Of a stretch of 64,000 nt of DNA, positions 54,656-62,776 are shown piece after piece; within the stretch, counting starts at the first letter, position 1, and the number at the start of each line of letters is the position of its first letter. The stretch is from Streptomyces sp. NBC_00704. GTDB lineage: Bacteria > Actinomycetota > Actinomycetes > Streptomycetales > Streptomycetaceae. Made by a program: the position numbers and the translations under genes. Below the pieces are notes generated by a model that had not been told where the DNA came from, did no database searches, and saw only the letters and a list, made by a program, of their open reading frames with translations. Location: positions 1 through 64,000 of the forward strand of contig NZ_CP109002.1 of assembly GCF_036226605.1 (NCBI RefSeq), given 5' to 3'.

Positions 54656-55392
54656 CCGAACCCCGTCCGCTCGCCGTCGTCACCGGCGGCACCCGCGGCA
54701 TCGGACTGGCCCTGTCCCGGCGCCTGGTGCGCCTGGGCCACCGCACCGTCGCCCTGTACCGGGCCGACGAGGAGGCGGCCCGGCGGGCCGCCGCCGAGCA
54801 CGGCCTGATCGCCGTGCGGGCCGACGTCTCCGACAGCCGTGCGGTGCGCGCCGCCGCCCGGCACGTCCTCGCCGAGCACGGCACGCCGCGGGTGCTGGTG
54901 AACAACGCCGGCGTCAACATCGACCGCCCGTTCCTCGACCTCACCGAATCCGACTGGCAGCGCGTCCTGGACACCAACCTGTCCGGACCCTTCCACCTCA
55001 CCCAGGCGTTCGCCCCGGCCATGCTGGCCGCCGGGGACGGCGTCGTCGTCAACGTCGGCGCCACCACGGGCATCCGCCCCCGGCTCGACGGCGTCAACTA
55101 CGCGGCGGCCAAGGCGGGACTGCTCCAGCTCACCAAATGCCTGGCCCTGGAGCTGGCGCCCGCCGTCCGCGTCAACTGCCTGATCCCCGGAATGACCGGG
55201 ACCGAGGAGCTCGTCACCCGGTTCCGGCTGAACGAACCCCGGCACCGCGCCGCCGTCCTGTCCGAGATCCCGCAACGTCGCATCGGCTCGCCCGACGACA
55301 TCGCCGACGCCCTGGAGTACCTCGTGGGCCCGCTCAGCGGCTATGTCACCGGCCAGAAGCTGATCGTCGACGGCGGCCAGTTCATGTGGTAG
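54652..55392 (+). CDS. FabG-like SDR with altered catalytic Ser
   Basis: 246 residues, ATGA overlap. VVTGGTRGIGLAL, VNNAGVNIDRPF, NYAAAKAG (Tyr150, Lys154) and FMW terminus. The residue 13 before the Tyr, Ser in FabG, is Ala137 in VGATTG; a Thr follows. It would reduce a ketone or oxidise an alcohol on a carrier-bound or free intermediate, possibly using the Thr or with low activity. Position after the thioesterase suggests a tailoring or precursor step. Confidence 0.82.
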   Translation: MTEPRPLAVVTGGTRGIGLALSRRLVRLGHRTVALYRADEEAARRAAAEHGLIAVRADVSDSRAVRAAARHVLAEHGTPRVLVNNAGVNIDRPFLDLTESDWQRVLDTNLSGPFHLTQAFAPAMLAAGDGVVVNVGATTGIRPRLDGVNYAAAKAGLLQLTKCLALELAPAVRVNCLIPGMTGTEELVTRFRLNEPRHRAAVLSEIPQRRIGSPDDIADALEYLVGPLSGYVTGQKLIVDGGQFMW

Positions 55393-55398
55393 GAGATC

Positions 55399-56688
55399 AT
55401 GACCGACGCACTGCTCACATCCGCCCGCGCCGCCCTCGCGGCCGCGCCGCCGACCGGCGACCCCGCGTACGCGCGCTACTGCCGTGAACTCGCCGACCGC
55501 CTGGCCGACCACTGGCCGGCCGTCCTGAAGGCCAACGCGCAGGACGTGACCCTCGCCGCGGAACGCGGCCTGTCACCCGTCCTGCTCGACCGGCTGCGGC
55601 TGACCGACGCCCACCTCGGCCGGCTCCAGCAGCTCACCCGCGCCACCCTGTCCGAACTGGCCGAGGTGACCGCCCCGGACGCCGGAGTCCCCGTCGGCGA
55701 CTGGGGGGTGCGGCTGCGGACGCCCAAGCCGCTCGGCGTGGTGTTCATGGTGTACGAGGCCCGGCCCACCGTCACCGTGGAGGGCGCCCTGCTGCCCGTC
55801 GCGGTCGGCAACGCCGTGCTGCTGCGCGGCGGCAAGGAGATCGCCCGCACCAACGAGGCGCTGTCCGCCGTGGCCCGTGAGGCCCTGGAGGCCGCGGGAC
55901 TCCCGGCCCACCTGGTCACCGTCCTCGACGATCCCGACCGCACGCAGCTGCGCGCCCTGCTGAAGCGGCCCGACGCCGTCGACGTGCTGATCCCGCGGGG
56001 CAGCCCCTCGCTCATCGACTACTGCCGCGGCGCCTCCTCGATCCCGGTGATCGCCAGCGGCGGCGGCGTGAACCACCTCTACGTCCACCGCAGCGCCGAC
56101 CTGGACCTCGCCGCCGAGGTCGCCCTCGACAGCAAGCTGCCGGAGCCGACCGCCTGCAACACCGCCGAGATGCTGCTCGCCGACGCCGAGGTCGCCGGTG
56201 ATCTGGTCCGCGCGATCCTGCGCGCCGCCGAGCGCGGCGACCGGCGGGTGGCCGTCCGCCTCGACGCGCGGGTGCCGCGGCCCGACGGACAGGGCGGCGA
56301 CCGGCCCTGGCGGATCGAGGACCTGCACGAGCACGACCTCGGCCGTGAGTTCCTGGACGCCACGATCGGCGTGCGCGCGGTCGACGGCATGGACGAGGCG
56401 CTGGCCCACATCCGGCGCTACGGCTCCGGGCACACCGAGGGCGTCCTCGCCCGGGACGCCGGCGTGAGCGAGGAGTTCACCCGCCGCGTCGACGCCGCGG
56501 CGATCGTCGTCAACGGCTCCCTGCGGCTGCACGACGGCCCCACGCTCGGCCTCGGCTCCGAGATCTCCATCAGCACCGGCCGCATGCACGTGCGCGGCCC
56601 CGTCACGCTCGGCTCGCTCGTCACCCACAGCTGGGTCGTCGAGGCGCGCGGCACGCTGCGCAGCCCCCTGACCGCGTCCCGGCCCTGA
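55399..56688 (+). CDS. proA: Gamma-glutamyl-phosphate reductase-like enzyme (ProA family)
   Basis: 429 residues, ATG after GGAGAT. Complete ProA layout: VFMVYEARPTVTVE, NAVLLRGGKEI, RGSPSLIDYC and catalytic Cys253 in EPTACNTAE. ProA reduces gamma-glutamyl phosphate to the semialdehyde with NADPH. No ProB kinase gene is adjacent, so it is either a duplicate feeding glutamate semialdehyde/pyrroline carboxylate to the pathway, using the chromosomal kinase, or works on another acyl phosphate or thioester. Its place inside a biosynthetic operon argues against a housekeeping role. Confidence 0.88.
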   Translation: MTDALLTSARAALAAAPPTGDPAYARYCRELADRLADHWPAVLKANAQDVTLAAERGLSPVLLDRLRLTDAHLGRLQQLTRATLSELAEVTAPDAGVPVGDWGVRLRTPKPLGVVFMVYEARPTVTVEGALLPVAVGNAVLLRGGKEIARTNEALSAVAREALEAAGLPAHLVTVLDDPDRTQLRALLKRPDAVDVLIPRGSPSLIDYCRGASSIPVIASGGGVNHLYVHRSADLDLAAEVALDSKLPEPTACNTAEMLLADAEVAGDLVRAILRAAERGDRRVAVRLDARVPRPDGQGGDRPWRIEDLHEHDLGREFLDATIGVRAVDGMDEALAHIRRYGSGHTEGVLARDAGVSEEFTRRVDAAAIVVNGSLRLHDGPTLGLGSEISISTGRMHVRGPVTLGSLVTHSWVVEARGTLRSPLTASRP

Positions 56689-56771
56689 CCTCCCGGGCGC
56701 GCCGGGTCCTCCCCGGCCCTCCCGGCCTTCCCGGAGCCCTCGAGGCCTTCCCGACCCCTCACGGAGGAACC

Positions 56772-57050
56772 ATGATCACCGGACTGGACCGCGCCGCGGT
56801 CACCGAGTCCGTCAAGCGCGTGGTCATCGCCGAGTCCCGGCTGTCCCTGCGACCCGCCGACATCGACGACCACGAGCCGCTCAACGGAGAGATCCTGCGC
56901 GTCAACTCCCTCGGCTTCGTGGGCATGCTGGTGCGCCTGGAGGACGAACTCGACATCCTCCTGCCCGACGACCTCTTCGTCGGGCGCAGCTTCCGGACCG
57001 TCCACGACCTGATCGAGATCGTCGTGTCCGCGGCGGAGGCGTCCCGATGA
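56772..57050 (+). CDS. Free carrier protein, NSLG variant
   Basis: 92 residues, GGAGG upstream. Helical ACP pattern with the site LRVNSLGFVGMLVRLEDEL; Ser46 is kept but the usual Asp before it is Asn45. Acidic helix II. Overlaps the PLP-enzyme gene (ATGA), so that enzyme may act on its cargo. The Asn variant still allows phosphopantetheinylation in several known carriers. Confidence 0.78.
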   Translation: MITGLDRAAVTESVKRVVIAESRLSLRPADIDDHEPLNGEILRVNSLGFVGMLVRLEDELDILLPDDLFVGRSFRTVHDLIEIVVSAAEASR

Positions 57051-58426
57051 GCCGTGCCGAACCGCCCGCCCGCTGGCGCAGCGTCCTGCCGCACCTGGAC
57101 GAGCCGCTGCCCGCGGACCGCACGCCCGACACCGCGGGCGGCGCCGGCGTGCAGGTCAACCTGCCGATGGCGCTGGTACGCCAGAGCGTGCAGCTGAAGG
57201 AGTACTGGGAGATCCCGGCCGAGGTCGCCGACGCCTACCGGGCGTTCCGGCCCACGCCGCTGTGGCGGGCCCGCGGCTTCGAGCGCGCGGTCGGGGCGCG
57301 GGTGCCGGTCTACGTGAAGTATGAGGGCGGCAACATCTCCGGCAGCCACAAGCTCAACACCGCCCTGGCGCAGGCCTACTACTACGCGCGGGCCGGTGTG
57401 CGCGAACTCGTCAGCGGCACCGGCGCCGGGCAGTGGGGCACCGCCCTGGCGGCCGCCTGCGCCATGTTCGGCATGAAGTGCACCGTGTTCATGGTCGGGG
57501 GCAGCCTGCGACGGAAGCCCTACCGGGGCACGCTGATGCGGACCCTCGGGGCCACCGTGCACGCCAGCCCCAGCCCGCTGACGGAGGTGGCCCGGCGCTC
57601 CGGGGACGACGTCAACAGCCTGTCGCTGGCCATCGGCGAGGCGGTGGAGTACGCCGCCCGCACCGAGGGCGCGGCGTTCTGCATCGGCAGCGGGGAGACC
57701 TACAGCATCCTGCACCAGTCGGTGATCGGTCTGGAGGCCGCCGACCAGCTCGCCGGCCTGGACGCGTCGGTCGACGCGGTGGTGGGCTGCGTGGGCGCGG
57801 GCTCCAACTTCGGCGGGATCGCGCTGCCGTTCTTCGCGGCCGCGGCCGCCGCGGGCGCCGAGCCGCCGCTGCTGGTGGCCGCCGAGTCCAGCACGACGCC
57901 CAAACTGACCCGCGGCACGTACGCCTACGACCGTACGGACGCCACCGGCACCGGGCCGATGGAGGCCATGTACACCATCGGCAGCTCCTACCCGATCCCC
58001 GACTCGCACTCGGCCGGGCTGCGTTTCCACGGCGCGGCGAAGGTGCTGTCCGCGATGCGCCACCGCGACCAGATCGCGGCCACCGCCGTCGGGCAGGCGG
58101 AGGCGCTCGACGCGGGCCGCCGCTTCACCCGCGGCGAGATGGTGCTGCCCGCCCCGGAGTCCGGTCACGCGCTGGCCGCCGCCGCGCGTCTCGCGGGCGC
58201 CGGGGCCGAGGGCAACAACGGCCTGCTGCGCGCCGAGAAGGGCGTGGTGGTGTGCGTCAGCGGCCACGGCTACCTCGACCTGGGGGCCTACCAGCAGTTC
58301 CTGGATGGCGAGCTGAGCGACGAGGCGCCCGACCCGCAGGCGCTGCTCCGCGCCGTGAGCGGCCTGGAGCCGGTGGAGCAGCCGGTGGAGCAGCCGGTGG
58401 GTGCGGGAGCCGTCCATGTCCGCTGA
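57047..58426 (+). CDS. TrpB2-like PLP enzyme without the catalytic Glu
   Basis: 459 residues. Fold type II PLP enzyme closest to TrpB2: RPTPLWRARGFE, YVKYEGGNISGSHKLNTALAQAYYY with the Schiff-base Lys102, GAGQWGTALA, and GAGSNFGGIALPF for phosphate binding. In TrpB the segment ETGAGQ supplies the catalytic Glu; here it reads GTGAGQ (Gly124), so tryptophan synthesis is unlikely. A beta-replacement, beta-elimination or isomerisation of another amino acid, perhaps carrier-bound, is possible. No TrpA gene. C-terminus has VEQPVEQPV repeats. The end overlaps the next start by 11 bases. Confidence 0.85.
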   Translation: MSRAEPPARWRSVLPHLDEPLPADRTPDTAGGAGVQVNLPMALVRQSVQLKEYWEIPAEVADAYRAFRPTPLWRARGFERAVGARVPVYVKYEGGNISGSHKLNTALAQAYYYARAGVRELVSGTGAGQWGTALAAACAMFGMKCTVFMVGGSLRRKPYRGTLMRTLGATVHASPSPLTEVARRSGDDVNSLSLAIGEAVEYAARTEGAAFCIGSGETYSILHQSVIGLEAADQLAGLDASVDAVVGCVGAGSNFGGIALPFFAAAAAAGAEPPLLVAAESSTTPKLTRGTYAYDRTDATGTGPMEAMYTIGSSYPIPDSHSAGLRFHGAAKVLSAMRHRDQIAATAVGQAEALDAGRRFTRGEMVLPAPESGHALAAAARLAGAGAEGNNGLLRAEKGVVVCVSGHGYLDLGAYQQFLDGELSDEAPDPQALLRAVSGLEPVEQPVEQPVGAGAVHVR

Positions 58427-59690
58427 CCTCACCCCCGCCCCCGAGCCCCAGGTGGAATGGCCGCTGTTCGACTGCGTGCAGGTCAACCTGGCGATCCTGG
58501 CCGAGCGCTGGCACGGCCCCGGAACCCACCTGGATCTGGGCGCCGTGCTGCGCTTCCGTCCGCTGCCGGGGCCGGACGGACTGCCCACGGTGGAACGTTC
58601 CGCCGCCGACCAGCTCGCCGAGGCGGCCCGGCGCCTCGGGCTCGCCGTCCTGGACCGCCGCACCACCGCGCCGGGCGGGGCCCTCACCCCGGCCGAGGGA
58701 CGCTACGTGGTGGCCGACGCCTTCCACCTGCCGTGGGTGCCGTACGCCGGGCGGCGGCACATGGAGCACAGCTTCCTGCTGGAACCGGCCGGCGACGCGG
58801 ACGCCGTCGTGCTGGACGGCTACCACAACGAGACGCCCTGGGGCAGCGCCCGCCCGGTCCGCCGTCCGCTGAGCCGCGCCGAACTGGCCGCCGCCGTCCC
58901 CGGACCGGCGCTGGCCGTCACCCTCGCCCCGGCCGGACGTCCCCCCGCCCCGGCCGGGGCCGAGACCGACCTGGCGGACGAGGAGACGGCCGCCCGGTAC
59001 GTCGCCGCGTACGCGGAGCACCCCGACCGGCGCGCCGCCTTCGACCGGCTCACCCTGGAGACCTGGCTGCTGGCCCGCTCCCGCAAGCTGCACGCCCGCT
59101 TCCTGCGCTCGCGCGGCCTGCTCGCCGACGACAGCGCGGCCCTCGCGCACGTCGAGGCGTGGGAGTCGCTGGCCGAGAGCGTCTACCTCGGCTACCGGCG
59201 GGTGGAGCGCGGCCGGCCCGAGGCCCGCGAGGTGTTCACTCGCCTGGCGGAGCAACTCGGCCGGGACCGCGAGGCGTTCGCCCCCACGACGCCCCCCGCG
59301 ACGCCCCCCGCGACGCCCCCCGCGACGGCCCCCGTGACGGCCTCCGCGACGGCCCGCACGGCCGTGCCGCGGCCCGCCGACGCGACGCCCGTGCCCGCCC
59401 CGCTGCGGGCCCGCGTCGCGGCCGCCGCGGGCGCCGTGCTCAAGACGGACCCGGCGGCCCTGCTCGACGGGCGGCCGCTGGCGGACGTCCCCGGCTTCAC
59501 CTCGTTCCGGGTGGTGGAGATCGTCGAACGCCTCGAACGCGAGCTGTCCGTCGAGTTCGACGCCGACGACCTCGTCCCGGAGAACCTGCACCACGTCGAC
59601 GGCATCTGCCGCATCGTGCTGCGCGCCCTGCCCGCCGGCGCGGCGGCGCCGCGGCCCGCCCGTCCCGTCGCACGCACCGGAGGGAACTGA
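58416..59690 (+). CDS. BtrH-like transferase/hydrolase fused to a C-terminal carrier domain
   Basis: 424 residues from ATG at 58416 (GGGAG upstream). The N-terminal part has a Cys-protease-like arrangement: FDCVQVNLAIL (Cys20), DAFHLPWVPYAGRRHMEHSF (His115/118) and LDGYHNETPWG (Asp134, His137). This resembles BtrH-type aminoacyl-ACP transferases and DUF6005-like proteins. A helical region and a PPAT-repeat linker (about 289-320) lead to a carrier domain at about 330-405 with Ser363 in GFTSFRVVE. It could move an aminoacyl group from a free carrier to its own or to an acceptor. The family call is by pattern only. Confidence 0.62.
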   Translation: MSADLTPAPEPQVEWPLFDCVQVNLAILAERWHGPGTHLDLGAVLRFRPLPGPDGLPTVERSAADQLAEAARRLGLAVLDRRTTAPGGALTPAEGRYVVADAFHLPWVPYAGRRHMEHSFLLEPAGDADAVVLDGYHNETPWGSARPVRRPLSRAELAAAVPGPALAVTLAPAGRPPAPAGAETDLADEETAARYVAAYAEHPDRRAAFDRLTLETWLLARSRKLHARFLRSRGLLADDSAALAHVEAWESLAESVYLGYRRVERGRPEAREVFTRLAEQLGRDREAFAPTTPPATPPATPPATAPVTASATARTAVPRPADATPVPAPLRARVAAAAGAVLKTDPAALLDGRPLADVPGFTSFRVVEIVERLERELSVEFDADDLVPENLHHVDGICRIVLRALPAGAAAPRPARPVARTGGN

Positions 59691-61204
59691 TGTCCGCCCA
59701 CGCCGACCTGCTGCACGAACTGCTCGACCGGGCAGCCGCCCGGTGGCCCGAGCGGCCCGCCGTGACCAGCGCCGGCCACACCCTGAGCTACCGGGAACTC
59801 GACGCGGCCTCCCGGCGGCTGGCCGCCTGGCTGCACGCCTGCGGGCTGCGGCGCGGCGACCGGCTCGTGATCTGCGCGCCGGGTTCCACCGCCCAGCCCG
59901 CGCTGGTGTACGCCGCCTCCCGGGCCGGAGTGGCCTTCTCCCTGCTGCACGAGCAGGTCCACGGCATCCAGTTCGACCACGTCCTCGACGACTGCGAGCC
60001 GGCCCTGCTCGTCACCGACACGCCGGACTCACAGGCGGCCGCGCAGCGCCGCGGCGTGCGCACGGCCGGCAGCCAGGCGGTCGCCGCGGTGGCGTTCGCC
60101 GGCTCGCCCGCGCCGCGCGACCAGCCGCCCGGCCCGCTCACCGTCGACCCCGTGTGCCTGATCTACACCTCCGGCACCACCTCGCTGCCCAAGGCCGTCG
60201 TCAGCACCCACCAGCAGCTGACGTTCGCCGCGACGGCCATCCAGTCGGTGCTGGAGTACCGTCCCGGCGACGTCGTCTACAGCCCGCTGCCCCTGTCCTT
60301 CGACTACGGCCTCTACCAGCTGTTCCTGGCGGCGCAGGCCGGCGCCCACGTGGTGACCGGACGGCCCGCCGAGGTCGGCCCGGCGCTGCTGGGCAACCTG
60401 GCGCGCACGGGCGCCACCGTGCTCGCCGCCGTCCCGTCCGTGGCCGACGCCCTGGCCCGGCTGCTGCGCCGGCCCTCCCGGGAACGGCCGCCGCTGCGGC
60501 TGCTGACGAACACCGGCGCGGCGATGCCGGCCGAGACGCTCGAGGCGCTGCGCTCGGCGCTGCCGGGGCTGCGGGTGCAGCTGATGTTCGGTCTGACGGA
60601 GTGCAAGCGGGCCACGATCATGCCGCCGGACGGCGACCTGGAGCGGCCCGGCTCCAGCGGGCGCGCGCTGCCCGGCACCGAGGTCTTCGTCGTCGACGAG
60701 GAGGGCCGCCGCAGGCCCGCGGGGGAGGTCGGCGAGATCGTGGTGCGCGGCCCGAACGTCATGGCCGGGTACTGGCGCCGCCCGGAGCTGACCGCGCGGC
60801 GCTTCCACCGGGTGGAGGGCCTGCTGCCGCAACTGCGCACCGGTGACTACGGATGGGTGGACGAGGAGGGCTACCTGTACTTCGAGGGCCGGCGCGACGA
60901 CATCTACAAGGAGAACGGCTTCCGCGTCAGCGCCACCGAGGTCGAGGCCGCCGCCCGCCGCGTCCCGGCGGTCGGCGAGGCCGCCGTCCTGCCGCCGCAG
61001 GGCCCGTGCCCCGCCGTGCTGTTCGCGGTCGGCGAGCTGTCGCCCGCCGAGGTGCTCCAGGGCCTGCGCGAGCAGATCGAGGAGTTCAAGATCCCCCGCC
61101 GCTGCCTCGTCGTCGACGCGCTGCCGCTGACCGGCAACGGCAAGGTCGACCGCAAGGCGCTCGCCGCCCTGGCGCAGGAGGCGTCCCGTGTCCGGGCCCG
61201 GTAG
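59690..61204 (+). CDS. AMP-dependent acyl/amino-acid ligase
   Basis: 504 residues, TGATG overlap with the previous stop. CLIYTSGTTSLPKAVVSTH (P-loop, 157-175), QLMFGLTECKRATIMPP, LRTGDYGWVDEEGYLYFEGRRDD, and a C-terminal NGKVDRK Lys. Typical ANL-superfamily enzyme of the carboxyl-CoA/carrier ligase type. In butirosin-like pathways such a ligase (BtrJ analogue by role) attaches the amino acid to the carrier before decarboxylation; the next genes encode exactly the decarboxylase and carrier needed. Confidence 0.87.
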   Translation: MSAHADLLHELLDRAAARWPERPAVTSAGHTLSYRELDAASRRLAAWLHACGLRRGDRLVICAPGSTAQPALVYAASRAGVAFSLLHEQVHGIQFDHVLDDCEPALLVTDTPDSQAAAQRRGVRTAGSQAVAAVAFAGSPAPRDQPPGPLTVDPVCLIYTSGTTSLPKAVVSTHQQLTFAATAIQSVLEYRPGDVVYSPLPLSFDYGLYQLFLAAQAGAHVVTGRPAEVGPALLGNLARTGATVLAAVPSVADALARLLRRPSRERPPLRLLTNTGAAMPAETLEALRSALPGLRVQLMFGLTECKRATIMPPDGDLERPGSSGRALPGTEVFVVDEEGRRRPAGEVGEIVVRGPNVMAGYWRRPELTARRFHRVEGLLPQLRTGDYGWVDEEGYLYFEGRRDDIYKENGFRVSATEVEAAARRVPAVGEAAVLPPQGPCPAVLFAVGELSPAEVLQGLREQIEEFKIPRRCLVVDALPLTGNGKVDRKALAALAQEASRVRAR

Positions 61205-62504
61205 CGCCGTCCGGCCGGCCCCGCCGCTGCCGGACGACGTCCTGACGCGCCTGCCCACCCCGGCGTACGTCTACGACCTGGCCGAGGTCCGGCGCAACCA
61301 CGAGGCGCTGGTGGAGGCGCTGCCGGCCGGCGCGGGCCTGTACTACTCCCTGAAGGCCAACGCGCACCCGTCCCTGCTGGCCGTGCTGCGCGAGCGCGGG
61401 GCGCTGCCCGAGGTGTGCTCCACCGGCGAACTCCGGGCCGCGCTCGAGGCGGGCTGGCCGGCCGCGGACGTCCTGTACACCGGTCCGGGCAAGCGGGACG
61501 AGGAGATCGGCCACGCGCTGCGGCTGGGCGTGCGGACGTTCTCCGTGGACTCCCCGCACGCGATCGGGCAGCTGGACCGTCTGGCGGGCCGGGCCGGCGT
61601 CGCCGCGCGGTGTCTGCTGCGCGTCAACGACGACCAGCCGGTGCCGGGCCAGGGCCTGGCGATGACGGGCGTGGCCTCGCAGTTCGGCGCCGACACCCGG
61701 TGGGTGCTCGACCGGCCGGAGCTGTTCGCGGGCAGGCCGCACGCCGAACTCGTCGGCCTGCACCTGTACATGGGCTCCAACCTCGGTGAAGTGGACGCAC
61801 TGGTGGGCCAGTTCGCCCGTTCGCTGCGCACCGCCAGGACGCTGACGGCGGCCCTGGCGGAGCACGGGGCGCACCTGCGCGTCCTGGACCTCGGCGGCGG
61901 CTTCGGCGCGCCGTTCGCGACGGAAGGGCAGCGGATCGACCTGTCGGGGCTGCGGCCGCGGCTGACCGCGCTGCTCGACGCGGAGCTGCCCGGCCGGCAC
62001 GCCGACGGCACCCGGGTCGTCTTCGAGTCGGGCCGCTACCTGGTGGGCACGGCCGGGGTCCTGCTGACGTCCGTGCTCGACGTGAAGCGGTCCCACGGCA
62101 AGGACGTCGTCGTCCTGGAGTCCGGCATCAACCACCTCGGCGGCATGTCGGGACTGCGGCGGCTGCCCGCCCTGAACCCGCGCCTGGTGCCGCACGGCGC
62201 CCGGCCCGGCGGCGACGGCGGTCCGCTCCTGGACACCCTGGTCACCGGCCCGCTGTGCACCCCGCTCGACACCTGGGCGCGCGCCGCGAAGCTGCCCGCC
62301 CTCGCCCCCGGCGACCTCCTGGCCGTACCCAACGTCGGCGCGTACGGGCTGAGCGCGAGCCTCGTCGCCTTCCTCGGCCATCCGCTGCCCGCGGAAGCCG
62401 TCGTCGACGGCGACCGCCCCGGCGCGGCCCCCGAGATCACCCGGATCCACCTGACCCGCACCACCGTCCCGGCCCCGGCCGGAACCGACCCTGGAGTGAA
62501 GTGA
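61188..62504 (+). CDS. PLP-dependent decarboxylase, alanine-racemase fold (BtrK-like)
   Basis: 438 residues, GTG start inside the ligase gene (17-base overlap). LYYSLKANAHPS has Schiff-base Lys56; DLGGGFG binds phosphate; FESGRYLVG and GPLCTPLDTW (with the catalytic Cys across the dimer) are the DAP/ornithine decarboxylase group III pattern. The closest known logic is BtrK, which decarboxylates glutamyl-ACP to GABA-ACP. A carrier gene follows directly, so a carrier-bound substrate is likely; free diaminopimelate-type substrates cannot be excluded. Confidence 0.88.
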   Translation: MSGPGSAVRPAPPLPDDVLTRLPTPAYVYDLAEVRRNHEALVEALPAGAGLYYSLKANAHPSLLAVLRERGALPEVCSTGELRAALEAGWPAADVLYTGPGKRDEEIGHALRLGVRTFSVDSPHAIGQLDRLAGRAGVAARCLLRVNDDQPVPGQGLAMTGVASQFGADTRWVLDRPELFAGRPHAELVGLHLYMGSNLGEVDALVGQFARSLRTARTLTAALAEHGAHLRVLDLGGGFGAPFATEGQRIDLSGLRPRLTALLDAELPGRHADGTRVVFESGRYLVGTAGVLLTSVLDVKRSHGKDVVVLESGINHLGGMSGLRRLPALNPRLVPHGARPGGDGGPLLDTLVTGPLCTPLDTWARAAKLPALAPGDLLAVPNVGAYGLSASLVAFLGHPLPAEAVVDGDRPGAAPEITRIHLTRTTVPAPAGTDPGVK

Positions 62505-62776
62505 TGGACGCCCGTTTCACCGAACTGCTCACGCCGTTCCTGAAGTTCCTCGGCGAGCAGGAGATCACCCCCGACTCCTCGCTGCGGGAGCTGGGCCTGG
62601 ACTCGATGCAGGCCATCGAGCTGCTCTTCGCCATCGAGGACGCCTTCGGCGTGACCTTGGCGGACGACGACATGAACGACGACACGTTCGCCACCGCCGG
62701 CAGCCTGTGGACCGTGGTGCGCGCCGCGCTCGGCGCGCGGTACGCCGCGGACGGGACCCAGGTGACGGCCGCGTGA
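62504..62776 (+). CDS. Free acyl carrier protein
   Basis: 90 residues, TGATG overlap with the decarboxylase. Canonical site ELGLDSMQAIELLFAIED with Ser34. Fourth carrier site of the operon in addition to those at 50407, 56772 and the fusion protein. Coupled to the acyl-CoA dehydrogenase-like gene by GTGA, so it is the probable cargo carrier for decarboxylation and oxidation. Confidence 0.9.
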   Translation: MDARFTELLTPFLKFLGEQEITPDSSLRELGLDSMQAIELLFAIEDAFGVTLADDDMNDDTFATAGSLWTVVRAALGARYAADGTQVTAA

